A DNA stretch of 13,189 nt from Candidatus Nitrosocosmicus sp. (GTDB lineage: Archaea; Thermoproteota; Nitrososphaeria; Nitrososphaerales; Nitrososphaeraceae): NCBI GenBank assembly GCA_030452275.1, contig JAKDMR010000025.1, positions 1 through 13,189 on the forward strand, in the 5' to 3' direction. The translations under genes were made by a program, and so were the position numbers. Position 1 is the first letter of the stretch. Each line of letters begins with the position of its first letter. Below the pieces are notes generated by a model. It worked only from the letters and a program-made list of their open reading frames with translations, was not told the DNA's origin and ran no database searches. Shown here one piece after another: positions 6,480 through 11,722 of this stretch.

Positions 6480-7011
6480 GGAGACAAAGCCCGAAGAAAG
6501 TCAATCGCAACAAAATAAGGTTAAGGAGACAAAGTTGGAGACAAAGCCCGAAGAAAGTCAATCGCAACAAAATAAGCTTATAGTAGTTGATGCGACAAAT
6601 TGTATTTCAGGAAGACTGTGCTCGAAGGTATCAAAATTATTATTGCAAGGTAATAGAGTATCCGTAGTAAATGCTGAAAAAGTGATGGTATCCGGAAACA
6701 AGTATGAAGTCATCGAAAGTTACAAGAAAAGATTAGAAGTTGGATCAATTGTTAACCCAATTCACGGTCCATTTCATCCAAGAAGACCAGACACCATAAT
6801 TACAAAAATGATAAGAGGCATGGTGCCAAAAAGAAAATCCAGCGGAATGCAGTCTTTTAAAAGATTAAGGGTATATATGGGCGTACCAGATGAGTTAAAA
6901 AATTCAGCAATGAAATCATTTGAGGACGCAAAAATTACTAGACCCGAATCATTTTACATATCCATGAGTGATGTGGCAAAACAGATAGGTTGGAAAGGAG
7001 TAGTTCAATAA
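6472..7011 (+). CDS. rpl13: Large-subunit ribosomal protein uL13 with a duplicated N-terminal extension
   Basis: From residue 36 onward the protein is a normal archaeal uL13 of about 144 residues: LIVVDATNCISGRLCSKVSKLLLQGNRVSVVNAEKVMVSG, the HGPFHPRRPDTIITKMIRGMVPKRKSSGMQSFKRLRVYMGVP segment and the C-terminal SMSDVAKQIGWKG. uL13 binds 23S rRNA early in 50S assembly. The 35 residues before that are an imperfect duplication (VKETKPEESQSQQNK, then VKETKLETKPEESQSQQNK) without family counterpart. The start used is TTG at 6472-6474, overlapping the eL18 stop; TTG at 6535-6537 (residue 22) is the alternative and would drop the first repeat. There is no in-frame ATG or GTG between these and the conserved core. 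The gene ends one base before uS9. Confidence 0.93.
   Translation: MVKETKPEESQSQQNKVKETKLETKPEESQSQQNKLIVVDATNCISGRLCSKVSKLLLQGNRVSVVNAEKVMVSGNKYEVIESYKKRLEVGSIVNPIHGPFHPRRPDTIITKMIRGMVPKRKSSGMQSFKRLRVYMGVPDELKNSAMKSFEDAKITRPESFYISMSDVAKQIGWKGVVQ
6475..6576. repeat. 45-bp tandem duplication at the start of rpl13
   Basis: The 45 bases at 6475-6519 recur at 6520-6576, where a 12-base insert (6535-6546, TTGGAGACAAAG, itself a copy of the neighbouring GAGACAAAG) splits the second copy into 6520-6534 and 6547-6576. The copies are otherwise identical, so the duplication is recent. All units are multiples of three and keep the frame. Confidence 0.95.
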
Positions 7012-7012
7012 T

Positions 7013-7456
7013 ATGAATAAAATAGATCTTTATCCGGGGCAAAGAAAGACATGTAGAGCAGTAGCTACAATCGTAAAAGGAAATGGAAAAATTAGAATTA
7101 ACAATATCCCTGTAGAAGTCATTCAACCAGAAGTAGCAAAGGAACTCATTTTAACACCTACTAACATAATTGGTGAACTTAGGGATAGAGTAGATGTTAA
7201 CGTACACGTCAATGGAGGCGGCTTTATGGGACAAGCGTTTGCAAGCGCAGTAGCAATTTCACGTGCATTAACAGGAGAAACAAAAGGTGCAAAAGATCCA
7301 AGGGATCATCCATTTACAAGAAACATCAGAGAAGAAATCAAGAAAAAAATAACAGAATTTGATAGACATTTGCTAGTTGGGGATCCAAGGCAAACAGAGT
7401 CAAAGAAATATGGTGGTCCAGGGGCAAGACGAAGAAAACAGAAATCATACCGTTAA
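7013..7456 (+). CDS. rps9: Small-subunit ribosomal protein uS9
   Basis: This 147-residue protein is archaeal uS9. It has the RKTCRAVATIVKGNGKIRINNIPVE start (residues about 11-35), the DVNVHVNGGGFMGQAFASAVAISRALTG core (about 61-88) and the strictly conserved basic end GGPGARRRKQKSYR, whose C-terminal Arg reaches the P-site tRNA in the 30S subunit. It starts with ATG one base after uL13 ends, so the two are translated as a pair. In many archaea the RNA polymerase genes rpoN and rpoK follow; they are absent here, and the operon appears to end in the T-rich stretch at 7457-7480. Confidence 0.97.
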   Translation: MNKIDLYPGQRKTCRAVATIVKGNGKIRINNIPVEVIQPEVAKELILTPTNIIGELRDRVDVNVHVNGGGFMGQAFASAVAISRALTGETKGAKDPRDHPFTRNIREEIKKKITEFDRHLLVGDPRQTESKKYGGPGARRRKQKSYR

Positions 7457-7480
7457 TTTTTTACTTTTGGCATATTTTTT
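7457..7480 (+). terminator. T-rich archaeal terminator after rps9
   Basis: Immediately after the uS9 stop come two T6 runs (7457-7462 and 7475-7480) separated by 12 bases. Oligo-T tracts without a hairpin are the usual intrinsic terminators of archaeal RNA polymerase. The position between a finished ribosomal operon and a gene with its own TATA-like box supports this. Confidence 0.6.
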
Positions 7481-7485
7481 GATAT

Positions 7486-7497
7486 CTTAATTAATAC
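7486..7497 (+). promoter_or_regulatory. TATA-like box for the small membrane protein gene
   Basis: CTTAATTAATAC is centred about 25 bases before the ATG at 7516, directly after the rps9 terminator. This is the expected spacing for a leaderless archaeal transcript. Inferred from position and composition only. Confidence 0.45.
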
Positions 7498-7515
7498 AAG
7501 AAGATAGAATACAAT

Positions 7516-7827
7516 ATGTCACACAATGGCATAGATATAGATCAGTATATTCTGCTGATTATATATCCTAGTATAGCATTTTTTGCAGTAGGCTTTATCA
7601 CAAGAAAAATAGATTTAAGAAAGACAATTACCTATGCCTTACAAGCCATAATCTGTTTTTGCTTTTCGATTGGTTATTATATATTTATACCCTATGGCGG
7701 TGCTCAGGGCTTATCAGTAATATTGGGACTGTTTGGGATCTTATTATTAATTTTAGCAAGGAAAGAAAAAATTTCTCCAGTTACTACTACAGAAGAAGGG
7801 AATGAGAAAGGAATGAGAAAGGAATGA
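7516..7827 (+). CDS. Small hypothetical membrane protein with three transmembrane helices
   Basis: I do not recognise a family. The 103 residues contain three hydrophobic segments long enough to span the membrane: about 11-28 (QYILLIIYPSIAFFAVGF), 36-57 (KTITYALQAIICFCFSIGYYIF) and 63-82 (AQGLSVILGLFGILLLILAR). Positive residues (RKIDLRK) lie between the first two, suggesting that this loop faces the cytoplasm. The C-terminus is short, charged and encoded by an 11-bp tandem repeat, so its last ten residues are probably not conserved. It has its own TATA-like box after the rps9 terminator, so it is likely to be independent of the ribosomal operon. No signal peptide or catalytic motif is seen. 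Confidence 0.75.
   Translation: MSHNGIDIDQYILLIIYPSIAFFAVGFITRKIDLRKTITYALQAIICFCFSIGYYIFIPYGGAQGLSVILGLFGILLLILARKEKISPVTTTEEGNEKGMRKE
7799..7827. repeat. 11-bp tandem repeat at the end of the membrane protein gene
   Basis: GGAATGAGAAA occurs at 7799-7809 and 7810-7820, followed by a partial copy GGAATGA at 7821-7827 that supplies the stop codon. Because 11 is not a multiple of three, each copy is read in a different frame, and any copy-number change would alter the C-terminus and the stop position. Confidence 0.93.
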
Positions 7828-7867
7828 ATCAAAATTGTCGGTTCCGTAACTCTACAAGAACAGAAAA

Positions 7868-8647
7868 ATGCGATTAACGTCCAGATTTAGAGTAAAAAAT
7901 ATCAATAACGTATTAGAATTTTTGGATGATATACATGTCGGAAGATTAGCAACAATTGACGTAAATGGATATCCTCAAATAATTCCAATGAATTTTGTTC
8001 ATACGGTTACAGATTTAAGCAGGAAAAATTTTAGCCCTGATTACGGGAAGCCAACATATCGAGAAGACGACGAAAGGGAAAATACAGACAATGATTTCAA
8101 GAGAGTAAATAATGTCTTTACCAAAAACCCAATTCTTTATGAACATGTAATTTATATGCATTCCCATCACAGAGGAGAGAAAATTGAGAACCTCCTGCGA
8201 AATCAAAAAGTAGGATTTGAAGTCGATAAGGAAATTTGTTTTTTGCCTTCGTACTATTTTCATCCTACCGATGCTTCTTTTGCGGACACCTTGTATACAA
8301 GTATAGTAATAAAAGGAAAAGCATCTATTGTGTCTGATAATCAAGAAAAAGCTTTTGCAATGAACAAAATGATGCAAAAATATCAATCGGAAGGTAAGTA
8401 TACTGAACTAAATCAAGATGCAAAATCCATTATACATCTAACAGTAATAAAAATTAATGTTGATACAATTGACGGTAAATATAAAATCGGACAAGAATGG
8501 TCTGATTCCTTTAGGAAGGATATAGCAAACAAGATTATTCAGAGAGAGGGAATTACTAGAGCAAGAGAAATTTTAAAGGATATGAAAATAATCATACTAA
8601 AAAATGGTGAATTGGAATTACCAATTTCAGTAAATCTGGAGCTATAA
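7868..8647 (+). CDS. Pyridoxamine 5'-phosphate oxidase-like, FMN-binding split-barrel protein
   Basis: This 259-residue protein has the fold signature of the PNPOx-like/nitroreductase-related split barrel: FLDDIHVGRLATIDVNGYPQIIPMNFVH (residues about 18-45), then VIYMHSHHRGEKIENLLRNQKVGFEVD (about 94-120), where the strand plus basic helix normally bind FMN or another flavin, and SIVIKGKASIVSDNQEKAFAMNKMMQKY (about 145-172). Members include Nim-type reductases, heme-degrading enzymes and F420-dependent oxidoreductases, so the substrate cannot be assigned. F420 is a realistic cofactor in this lineage. An acidic, polar insert of about 35 residues (about 50-85) separates the first two blocks and is unusual. 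The gene begins 40 bases after the membrane protein gene with no clear TATA box, so the two may be co-transcribed. Confidence 0.82.
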   Translation: MRLTSRFRVKNINNVLEFLDDIHVGRLATIDVNGYPQIIPMNFVHTVTDLSRKNFSPDYGKPTYREDDERENTDNDFKRVNNVFTKNPILYEHVIYMHSHHRGEKIENLLRNQKVGFEVDKEICFLPSYYFHPTDASFADTLYTSIVIKGKASIVSDNQEKAFAMNKMMQKYQSEGKYTELNQDAKSIIHLTVIKINVDTIDGKYKIGQEWSDSFRKDIANKIIQREGITRAREILKDMKIIILKNGELELPISVNLEL

Positions 8648-8703
8648 TAAATAGAGGACCAAAAAAATGAGATGGAATTTGCCATTAATAATAAACAGGT
8701 ACG

Positions 8704-9135
8704 TTAGTTTTTCATACCACAGACTTCAAAACTAAAAGCAATATACCCGATTATTGAGCTATCCTTTCGAATCGGGAAAAAATTGTCAGTATACTTAGGC
8801 ATTAATTCTTGTTTTAATGATAACGCATCTTCTTTTGATATATCTAATCTTAACATATCTTTACCAAAGAGTAAATCCCATAAATCAATATCAAGAACTT
8901 CTTTTAATGCAATGAAAGAAATAATCCTGTTAGTATTTGCTTTGTCCACAACTATGAAATAGTTAAATTCATTCTCTTCAGAAAATGGATCAGGGGCGGT
9001 AAAACAATCTATATTGAAATAACTAGTCAATCTTTTTCTTAATAGGTGTGATGAATAAGACATGATTGCTAGATCAGTAAGAGACAATGCTTTTACAGTG
9101 GCTAGAGTAGGCCCTTGAATATTTAATGAAAGCAT
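8704..9135 (-). CDS. Hypothetical protein, 143 residues
   Basis: I do not recognise this family. The protein looks soluble and globular. It has an N-terminal alpha/beta region, a strand-like FNYFIVVDKANTNRIISFIALKEVLDIDLWDLLFG in the middle (about residues 58-92), a charged helix (DISKEDALSLKQELMPKY) and a final strand (SSIIGYIAFSFEV). No transmembrane segment, metal-binding cluster or nucleotide-binding loop is seen. It converges with the flavin-binding protein gene across a 56-base gap. An AT-rich box at about 9158-9168, 26 bases before the ATG, fits a leaderless promoter. Codon use resembles the neighbouring core genes, so it is probably a lineage-specific chromosomal gene rather than part of the element to the right. 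Confidence 0.65.
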   Translation of the reverse strand: MLSLNIQGPTLATVKALSLTDLAIMSYSSHLLRKRLTSYFNIDCFTAPDPFSEENEFNYFIVVDKANTNRIISFIALKEVLDIDLWDLLFGKDMLRLDISKEDALSLKQELMPKYTDNFFPIRKDSSIIGYIAFSFEVCGMKN

Positions 9136-9196
9136 ATCATAACTAATAATGTAGGGTATTAATTATTTATGGAGAAATAAGAATCATTAACATAAG

Positions 9197-9209
9197 TTTA
9201 AAAATATAA
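9197..9209 (+). promoter_or_regulatory. TATA (box A) element of the tRNA-Ser gene
   Basis: TTTAAAAATATAA ends 27 bases before the first base of the tRNA at 9237, a fitting distance for an archaeal box A with transcription starting a few bases ahead of the mature 5' end. Inferred from position and sequence. Confidence 0.6.
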
Positions 9210-9258
9210 CATCTGTAAAGTGATGTAAGGTAAAAAGCCGGGGTACCCAAGCTAGGTA

Positions 9259-9283
9259 AGCAATCAAAAAATCCAGCCCTAAA
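9259..9283 (+). other. D-loop intron of tRNA-Ser with bulge-helix-bulge motif
   Basis: TAGG (9253-9256) pairs with CCTA (9278-9281), and each strand is followed by a three-base bulge (TAA at 9257-9259, AAA at 9282-9284). This is the bulge-helix-bulge substrate of archaeal tRNA splicing endonuclease. Cutting after the second base of each bulge releases 9259-9283 and leaves GGTA joined to AGGGG, restoring a normal D loop with A14, G18-G19 and A21. One to two flanking pairs (C9252-G9285, G9260-C9277, C9261-G9276) extend the motif. Confidence 0.75.
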
Positions 9284-9299
9284 AGGGGTCAGCCTCGAG

Positions 9300-9329
9300 A
9301 TCTAATAAATGAGGAAATAAAGGATAGAT
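9300..9329 (+). other. Canonical 37/38 intron of tRNA-Ser
   Basis: Thirty bases separate G37 and A38 of the anticodon loop, the commonest archaeal tRNA intron position. The anticodon stem closes perfectly around it. The bulge-helix-bulge is only partly formed by eye: C32-G9327 and U33-A9326 pair while the next two positions do not, and TCT (9301-9303) can pair with AGG (9321-9323) using one G-U. The splice sites can slide by one base (intron 9300-9329 or 9301-9330) with the same product. Confidence 0.75.
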
Positions 9330-9401
9330 AGCTGATGTCCTTCCGGACTCGTGGGTTCGAGTCCCACTCCCGGCGCCTCAAACGTGGGTTCCTTCAATAA
9401 T

Positions 9402-9410
9402 TTTAAATAG
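9402..9410 (+). promoter_or_regulatory. TATA-like box for the integrase gene
   Basis: TTTTAAATA sits about 20-25 bases before the TTG at 9427, in the 51-base gap after the tRNA. If used, the integrase would be transcribed from inside the element, with the attachment site just upstream. Position-based inference. Confidence 0.4.
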
Positions 9411-9426
9411 TTCGATAACAAGCACC

Positions 9427-10851
9427 TTGGCAGTGAATCCATCTTTAATTTCAAGTCAGACAACTTGTATTCAAACAGTTGAAATTAATTCCCAAGATAA
9501 TCTAGAAAAAAAGATAGATTCAATCACCCGATCACTATCAAGACCCTACTATAATACGATATTAAAAAATCTTTTAAAAAGTAATTATGAAAACGCCAAG
9601 ACTATTTACGAACATATTGTTGTCGAACAAACAGAATTAAATATAAAGAATTCAACAATCGAAGGTAAGTTAAGAATTCTCGTATGGTTGTCTAATTTTC
9701 ATAATGATAATAAATTGTTTATAGACATGACTAAATATGATATACTCGGATATTTGAATAATTTAAGAAAAACTCCTTCTCAGGATCCGTCTAACAAATG
9801 GGTTGGAACCTATAATGGAAGACAAACTATTTTATTAAAGTTTTTTAGATGGTTGTATTCTCCAAACGAAGATTATAAAAATAGATCAATCCCTGAATGT
9901 ATGAAAGGAATTAGAAAACTACCGCGTAAAGAAAAAACTTCCTATAAACCCTCGGATATCTGGGATTCAAGAGATCACGCCTTATTTTTGAAATATTGTC
10001 CCTACAAGAGAGATAGATGTTATCATGCGTTAGCCAGTGATATGTCCGCGAGACCTCATGAAATTTTGAATTTAAAAGTCAAAGATATAATTTTTAAAAT
10101 AACTGAAGATGGAATTCAATACGCCGAAGCGAGAATCACTCAAGGAAAAACAGGTCCTAGAACAGTTCCGCTAATCGACTCCATTCCCTATGTAAAGGAA
10201 TGGTTAGAAGAACATCCTAACGGAAATAACAGCGATTCATTTATTTTTATCTCTTTAGGGAATAATTACGGTTCTAACTTGACGTTAGATGGACTTTCGA
10301 GTCATTATGATTATTATAAAACAAAGTATTTTCCTAATTTATTAAATGACATCACTATTCCTGAAAAAGACAAGACAGTGGTTAAAAACATGTTGACTAA
10401 ACCTTGGAATCTGTATGTATTTCGACATAGCGCGTTAACTGAAAAAAGTATGATTCTACCCGAATCGATTCTTAAAGATCACGCGGGATGGACTATGTCA
10501 AGTAAGATGACTCAGATCTATATTCACTTGAGTGGAGAATCATCCAAAGTTCTGTTACAAAAGAGAGGGGTTCTAAGGAAAGAAGACATGGAAGTTTCAG
10601 ACACGTGGAGACCCAAATTTTGTTCTAATTGTAATGAACCTAACAAAATAGAAAACAAGTTCTGTATCAAATGTAGAATGGTGTTATCTTTTGACTCTTA
10701 CATGGATACTTTAAAAGAACAAAAAAGTAAGGATGAAGAAAGAATCAAGAGGATAGAAGAGAGATATCAGAATGATATGAAACAAATGAAAATAGAAATT
10801 GAGAATAAATTACAAGAAATAAGGTCAAGAATAGATTTATCTAAAGTGTAA
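9427..10851 (+). CDS. int: Tyrosine recombinase/integrase with C-terminal zinc ribbon and coiled coil
   Basis: This 474-residue protein is a tyrosine-family site-specific recombinase. Residues about 30-165 form the SAM-like core-binding domain (KLRILVWLSNF, GRQTILLKFFRWLY). The catalytic domain spans about 180-385. Candidate active-site residues are R209 (SARPHEILNL), K241 (TQGKTGPRTVPL), R333 in LYVFRHSALT, H352 in DHAGW, and the nucleophile Y365 (TQIYIHLSG). The usual His three residues before the second Arg is Y330 here. After the catalytic domain comes a four-Cys zinc ribbon (C399, C402, C413, C416) and a charged coiled coil (about 428-470), an arrangement I know from archaeal integrase-like proteins. 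The start is TTG at 9427, with GTG at 9433 as alternative. Lying directly downstream of tRNA-Ser and pointing away from it, it probably catalyses integration into that tRNA gene. Confidence 0.92.
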   Translation: MAVNPSLISSQTTCIQTVEINSQDNLEKKIDSITRSLSRPYYNTILKNLLKSNYENAKTIYEHIVVEQTELNIKNSTIEGKLRILVWLSNFHNDNKLFIDMTKYDILGYLNNLRKTPSQDPSNKWVGTYNGRQTILLKFFRWLYSPNEDYKNRSIPECMKGIRKLPRKEKTSYKPSDIWDSRDHALFLKYCPYKRDRCYHALASDMSARPHEILNLKVKDIIFKITEDGIQYAEARITQGKTGPRTVPLIDSIPYVKEWLEEHPNGNNSDSFIFISLGNNYGSNLTLDGLSSHYDYYKTKYFPNLLNDITIPEKDKTVVKNMLTKPWNLYVFRHSALTEKSMILPESILKDHAGWTMSSKMTQIYIHLSGESSKVLLQKRGVLRKEDMEVSDTWRPKFCSNCNEPNKIENKFCIKCRMVLSFDSYMDTLKEQKSKDEERIKRIEERYQNDMKQMKIEIENKLQEIRSRIDLSKV

Positions 10852-10873
10852 TCGCGCGGCATGACGCGATTAC
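10848..10873. repeat. Perfect 9-bp hairpin overlapping the integrase stop codon
   Basis: GTAATCGCG (10848-10856) and CGCGATTAC (10865-10873) are exact reverse complements separated by eight bases. The left arm includes the integrase stop TAA (10849-10851). It could be an mRNA 3'-end structure, a terminator stem or a protein-binding dyad. There is no T-run directly after it, so a classical terminator is not indicated. Confidence 0.85.
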
Positions 10874-10935
10874 AAAACTTATCCAGTATTAAGATAACAT
10901 TAGTAATAATAATCGAGATTCACACTGGTCCTAGT

Positions 10936-11024
10936 GTGGAACATGGGGAACATGGTATTATACATACTTGTGATATTTTTTATTTTTATGATATATGTAT
11001 ATATTCATGTTCCAGATGTTCCAC
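10936..11024. repeat. Large imperfect palindrome (about 31-base arms)
   Basis: GTGGAACATGGGGAACATG (10936-10954) matches the reverse complement of 11006-11024 at 17 of 19 positions. After a symmetric four-base internal loop on each side, TATACATA (10959-10966) pairs exactly with TATGTATA (10994-11001). The remaining 27 bases form an AT-rich loop. The left outer arm contains a tandem GGAACATGG (10938-10946 and 10947-10955). The arms keep register through the internal loop, which favours a real folded structure over chance. Confidence 0.85.
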
Positions 11025-11092
11025 TACCAAACTAGAATCTGAATATTGTCATAGTTAGTTTTGATCTGAACAGGATGTAAGGAATAATGGTA

Positions 11093-11124
11093 GCGGGTTA
11101 GGTGGCATGTGAAAACAAATTTGA
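11093..11124 (+). repeat. Diverged direct repeat, copy 1
   Basis: GCGGGTTAGGTG (11093-11104) is followed by a TGAAAACAAATTTGA stretch (11110-11124). The same 12-mer, followed by a near-identical TGAAACAAATTTAA, occurs at 12864-12893. Lengths differ by two single-base indels. Two copies in non-coding DNA about 1.77 kb apart suggest duplicated regulatory or recombination sequence. Confidence 0.7.
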
Positions 11125-11311
11125 ATGAATTAACAATCCTAACTAACCTAGTTCGTACGGACCTACTTAGATTCTTTTGTTTATGAACAATTTTGAGTTC
11201 GAATACGAAGAATGTATGTGTGATTATTGATTAATTTTCAACTACGTCCTTCCTGTTATTTTGTTGGATATCCACTTCACCATGTCATTAGATAATGTAT
11301 CATATTTTGAA

Positions 11312-11689
11312 TTACATTTCGTGTCTTTTCTTTTTCCAATTATTTCTTTTTTCACTCACCGCCTCAAAATTTTCATATATGCGGGGCCTTGTTTCTCTCA
11401 TTCCTTGTATTATAGGTTTTGCCTTGTGCCAAAAAGGACTAGGATTGAAAATATCAAAATATATGTCGGGGTTTATTAGACCATGACTAATAAGTGTGCC
11501 AAATAACTCAAAGAATCCACATACTGCAATAAAATGCGATTTTTCTTTTGAATCTGCAGAATATTTTTCATGATACTCTTTGTAATTGTTAGCATCTAGT
11601 TCATCTAAAAACCACAGTCTAGAATCTCTATGCCCATCATATATCTTGTACAAGTCTAAAATTATATTTACATGATTATCTGACGACAT
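11312..11689 (-). CDS. Hypothetical protein, 125 residues, perhaps DUF4760-like
   Basis: The protein is helical and soluble-looking. Residues about 53-72 (HFIAVCGFFELFGTLISHGL) form a hydrophobic helix with an embedded Glu, followed by INPDIYFDIFNPSPFWHKAKPIIQGMRETRPRIYENFEAV (about 72-111). The pattern FFE-x-x-G-x-L-x-x-x-G-L-I plus a later W and R-x-x-R-P resembles small helical proteins I associate with DUF4760. This is a loose resemblance from memory, and no function follows from it. The C-terminus is strongly basic (EKRNNWKKKRHEM). The ATG at 11687-11689 is 33 bases from the divergent small frame at 11723, and TTTATCA near 11712-11718 on this strand could be its TATA box. It probably belongs to the element that follows the integrase. 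Confidence 0.65.
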   Translation of the reverse strand: MSSDNHVNIILDLYKIYDGHRDSRLWFLDELDANNYKEYHEKYSADSKEKSHFIAVCGFFELFGTLISHGLINPDIYFDIFNPSPFWHKAKPIIQGMRETRPRIYENFEAVSEKRNNWKKKRHEM

Positions 11690-11722
11690 ATTCTATTACA
11701 TATTATTGTACTTGATAAAGAT

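Larger units (their letters stand above)
9237..9375 (+). tRNA. tRNA-Ser(CGA), interrupted by two introns (9259-9283 and 9300-9329)
   Basis: The acceptor stem GCCGGGG (9237-9243) pairs with TCCCGGC (9368-9374), followed by discriminator G9375. The T arm is GTGGG-TTCGAGT-CCCAC (9351-9367). A long variable arm GTCC-TTCC-GGAC (9337-9348) marks a class II tRNA. The anticodon stem TCAGC (9289-9293) pairs with GCTGA (9331-9335), giving the loop C-U-CGA-G-A with anticodon CGA at 9296-9298 once the bases between G37 (9299) and A38 (9330) are removed. Anticodon and G73 both indicate serine, not leucine. The D stem CCC (9246-9248) pairs with GGG (9285-9287 or 9286-9288) only if a second, 25-base intron in the D loop is removed. 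Exons of 22, 16 and 46 bases give an 84-base tRNA without encoded CCA. It would read UCG codons. Confidence 0.9.
10852..11311. other. 460-base stretch without a convincing gene, rich in inverted repeats
   Basis: The only long open frame here (10861-11058, plus strand) is made largely of palindromic sequence and has no protein-like composition. The stretch holds the hairpin at 10848-10873, a CACACT/AGTGTG dyad (10921-10926 with 10933-10938), the large imperfect palindrome at 10936-11024, one copy of a diverged direct repeat (11093-11124), and an imperfect dyad around CGTACG at 11152-11157. It may be a regulatory, replication or structured-RNA region of the putative element; none of these is shown. 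Confidence 0.6.

Noticed and set aside
8015..8386. Minus-strand frame of 123 codons within the flavin-protein gene
   Set aside because: It is antisense to a recognisable family member and rich in Cys/Phe/Ile as expected for a shadow frame.
9237..9375. Reading the tRNA as tRNA-Leu (GAG in the loop)
   Set aside because: GAG would require C instead of the invariant U33. With CGA as anticodon the loop is regular, and the discriminator base is G as expected for archaeal Ser, not A as for Leu.
9383..9391. CGTGGGTTC repeated 33 bases after the same sequence in the tRNA T arm (9350-9358)
   Set aside because: Only nine bases match and the flanks differ. It could be a recombinase arm site but is too short to claim.
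10861..11058. Plus-strand open frame of 65 codons after the integrase
   Set aside because: It begins inside the hairpin at 10848-10873 and runs through the large palindrome. Its composition (runs of I, Y, H, C) reflects inverted repeats rather than a protein.
11261..11486. Two overlapping plus-strand frames of 63-72 codons
   Set aside because: Both are antisense to the 125-residue minus-strand gene, which has a more protein-like composition.
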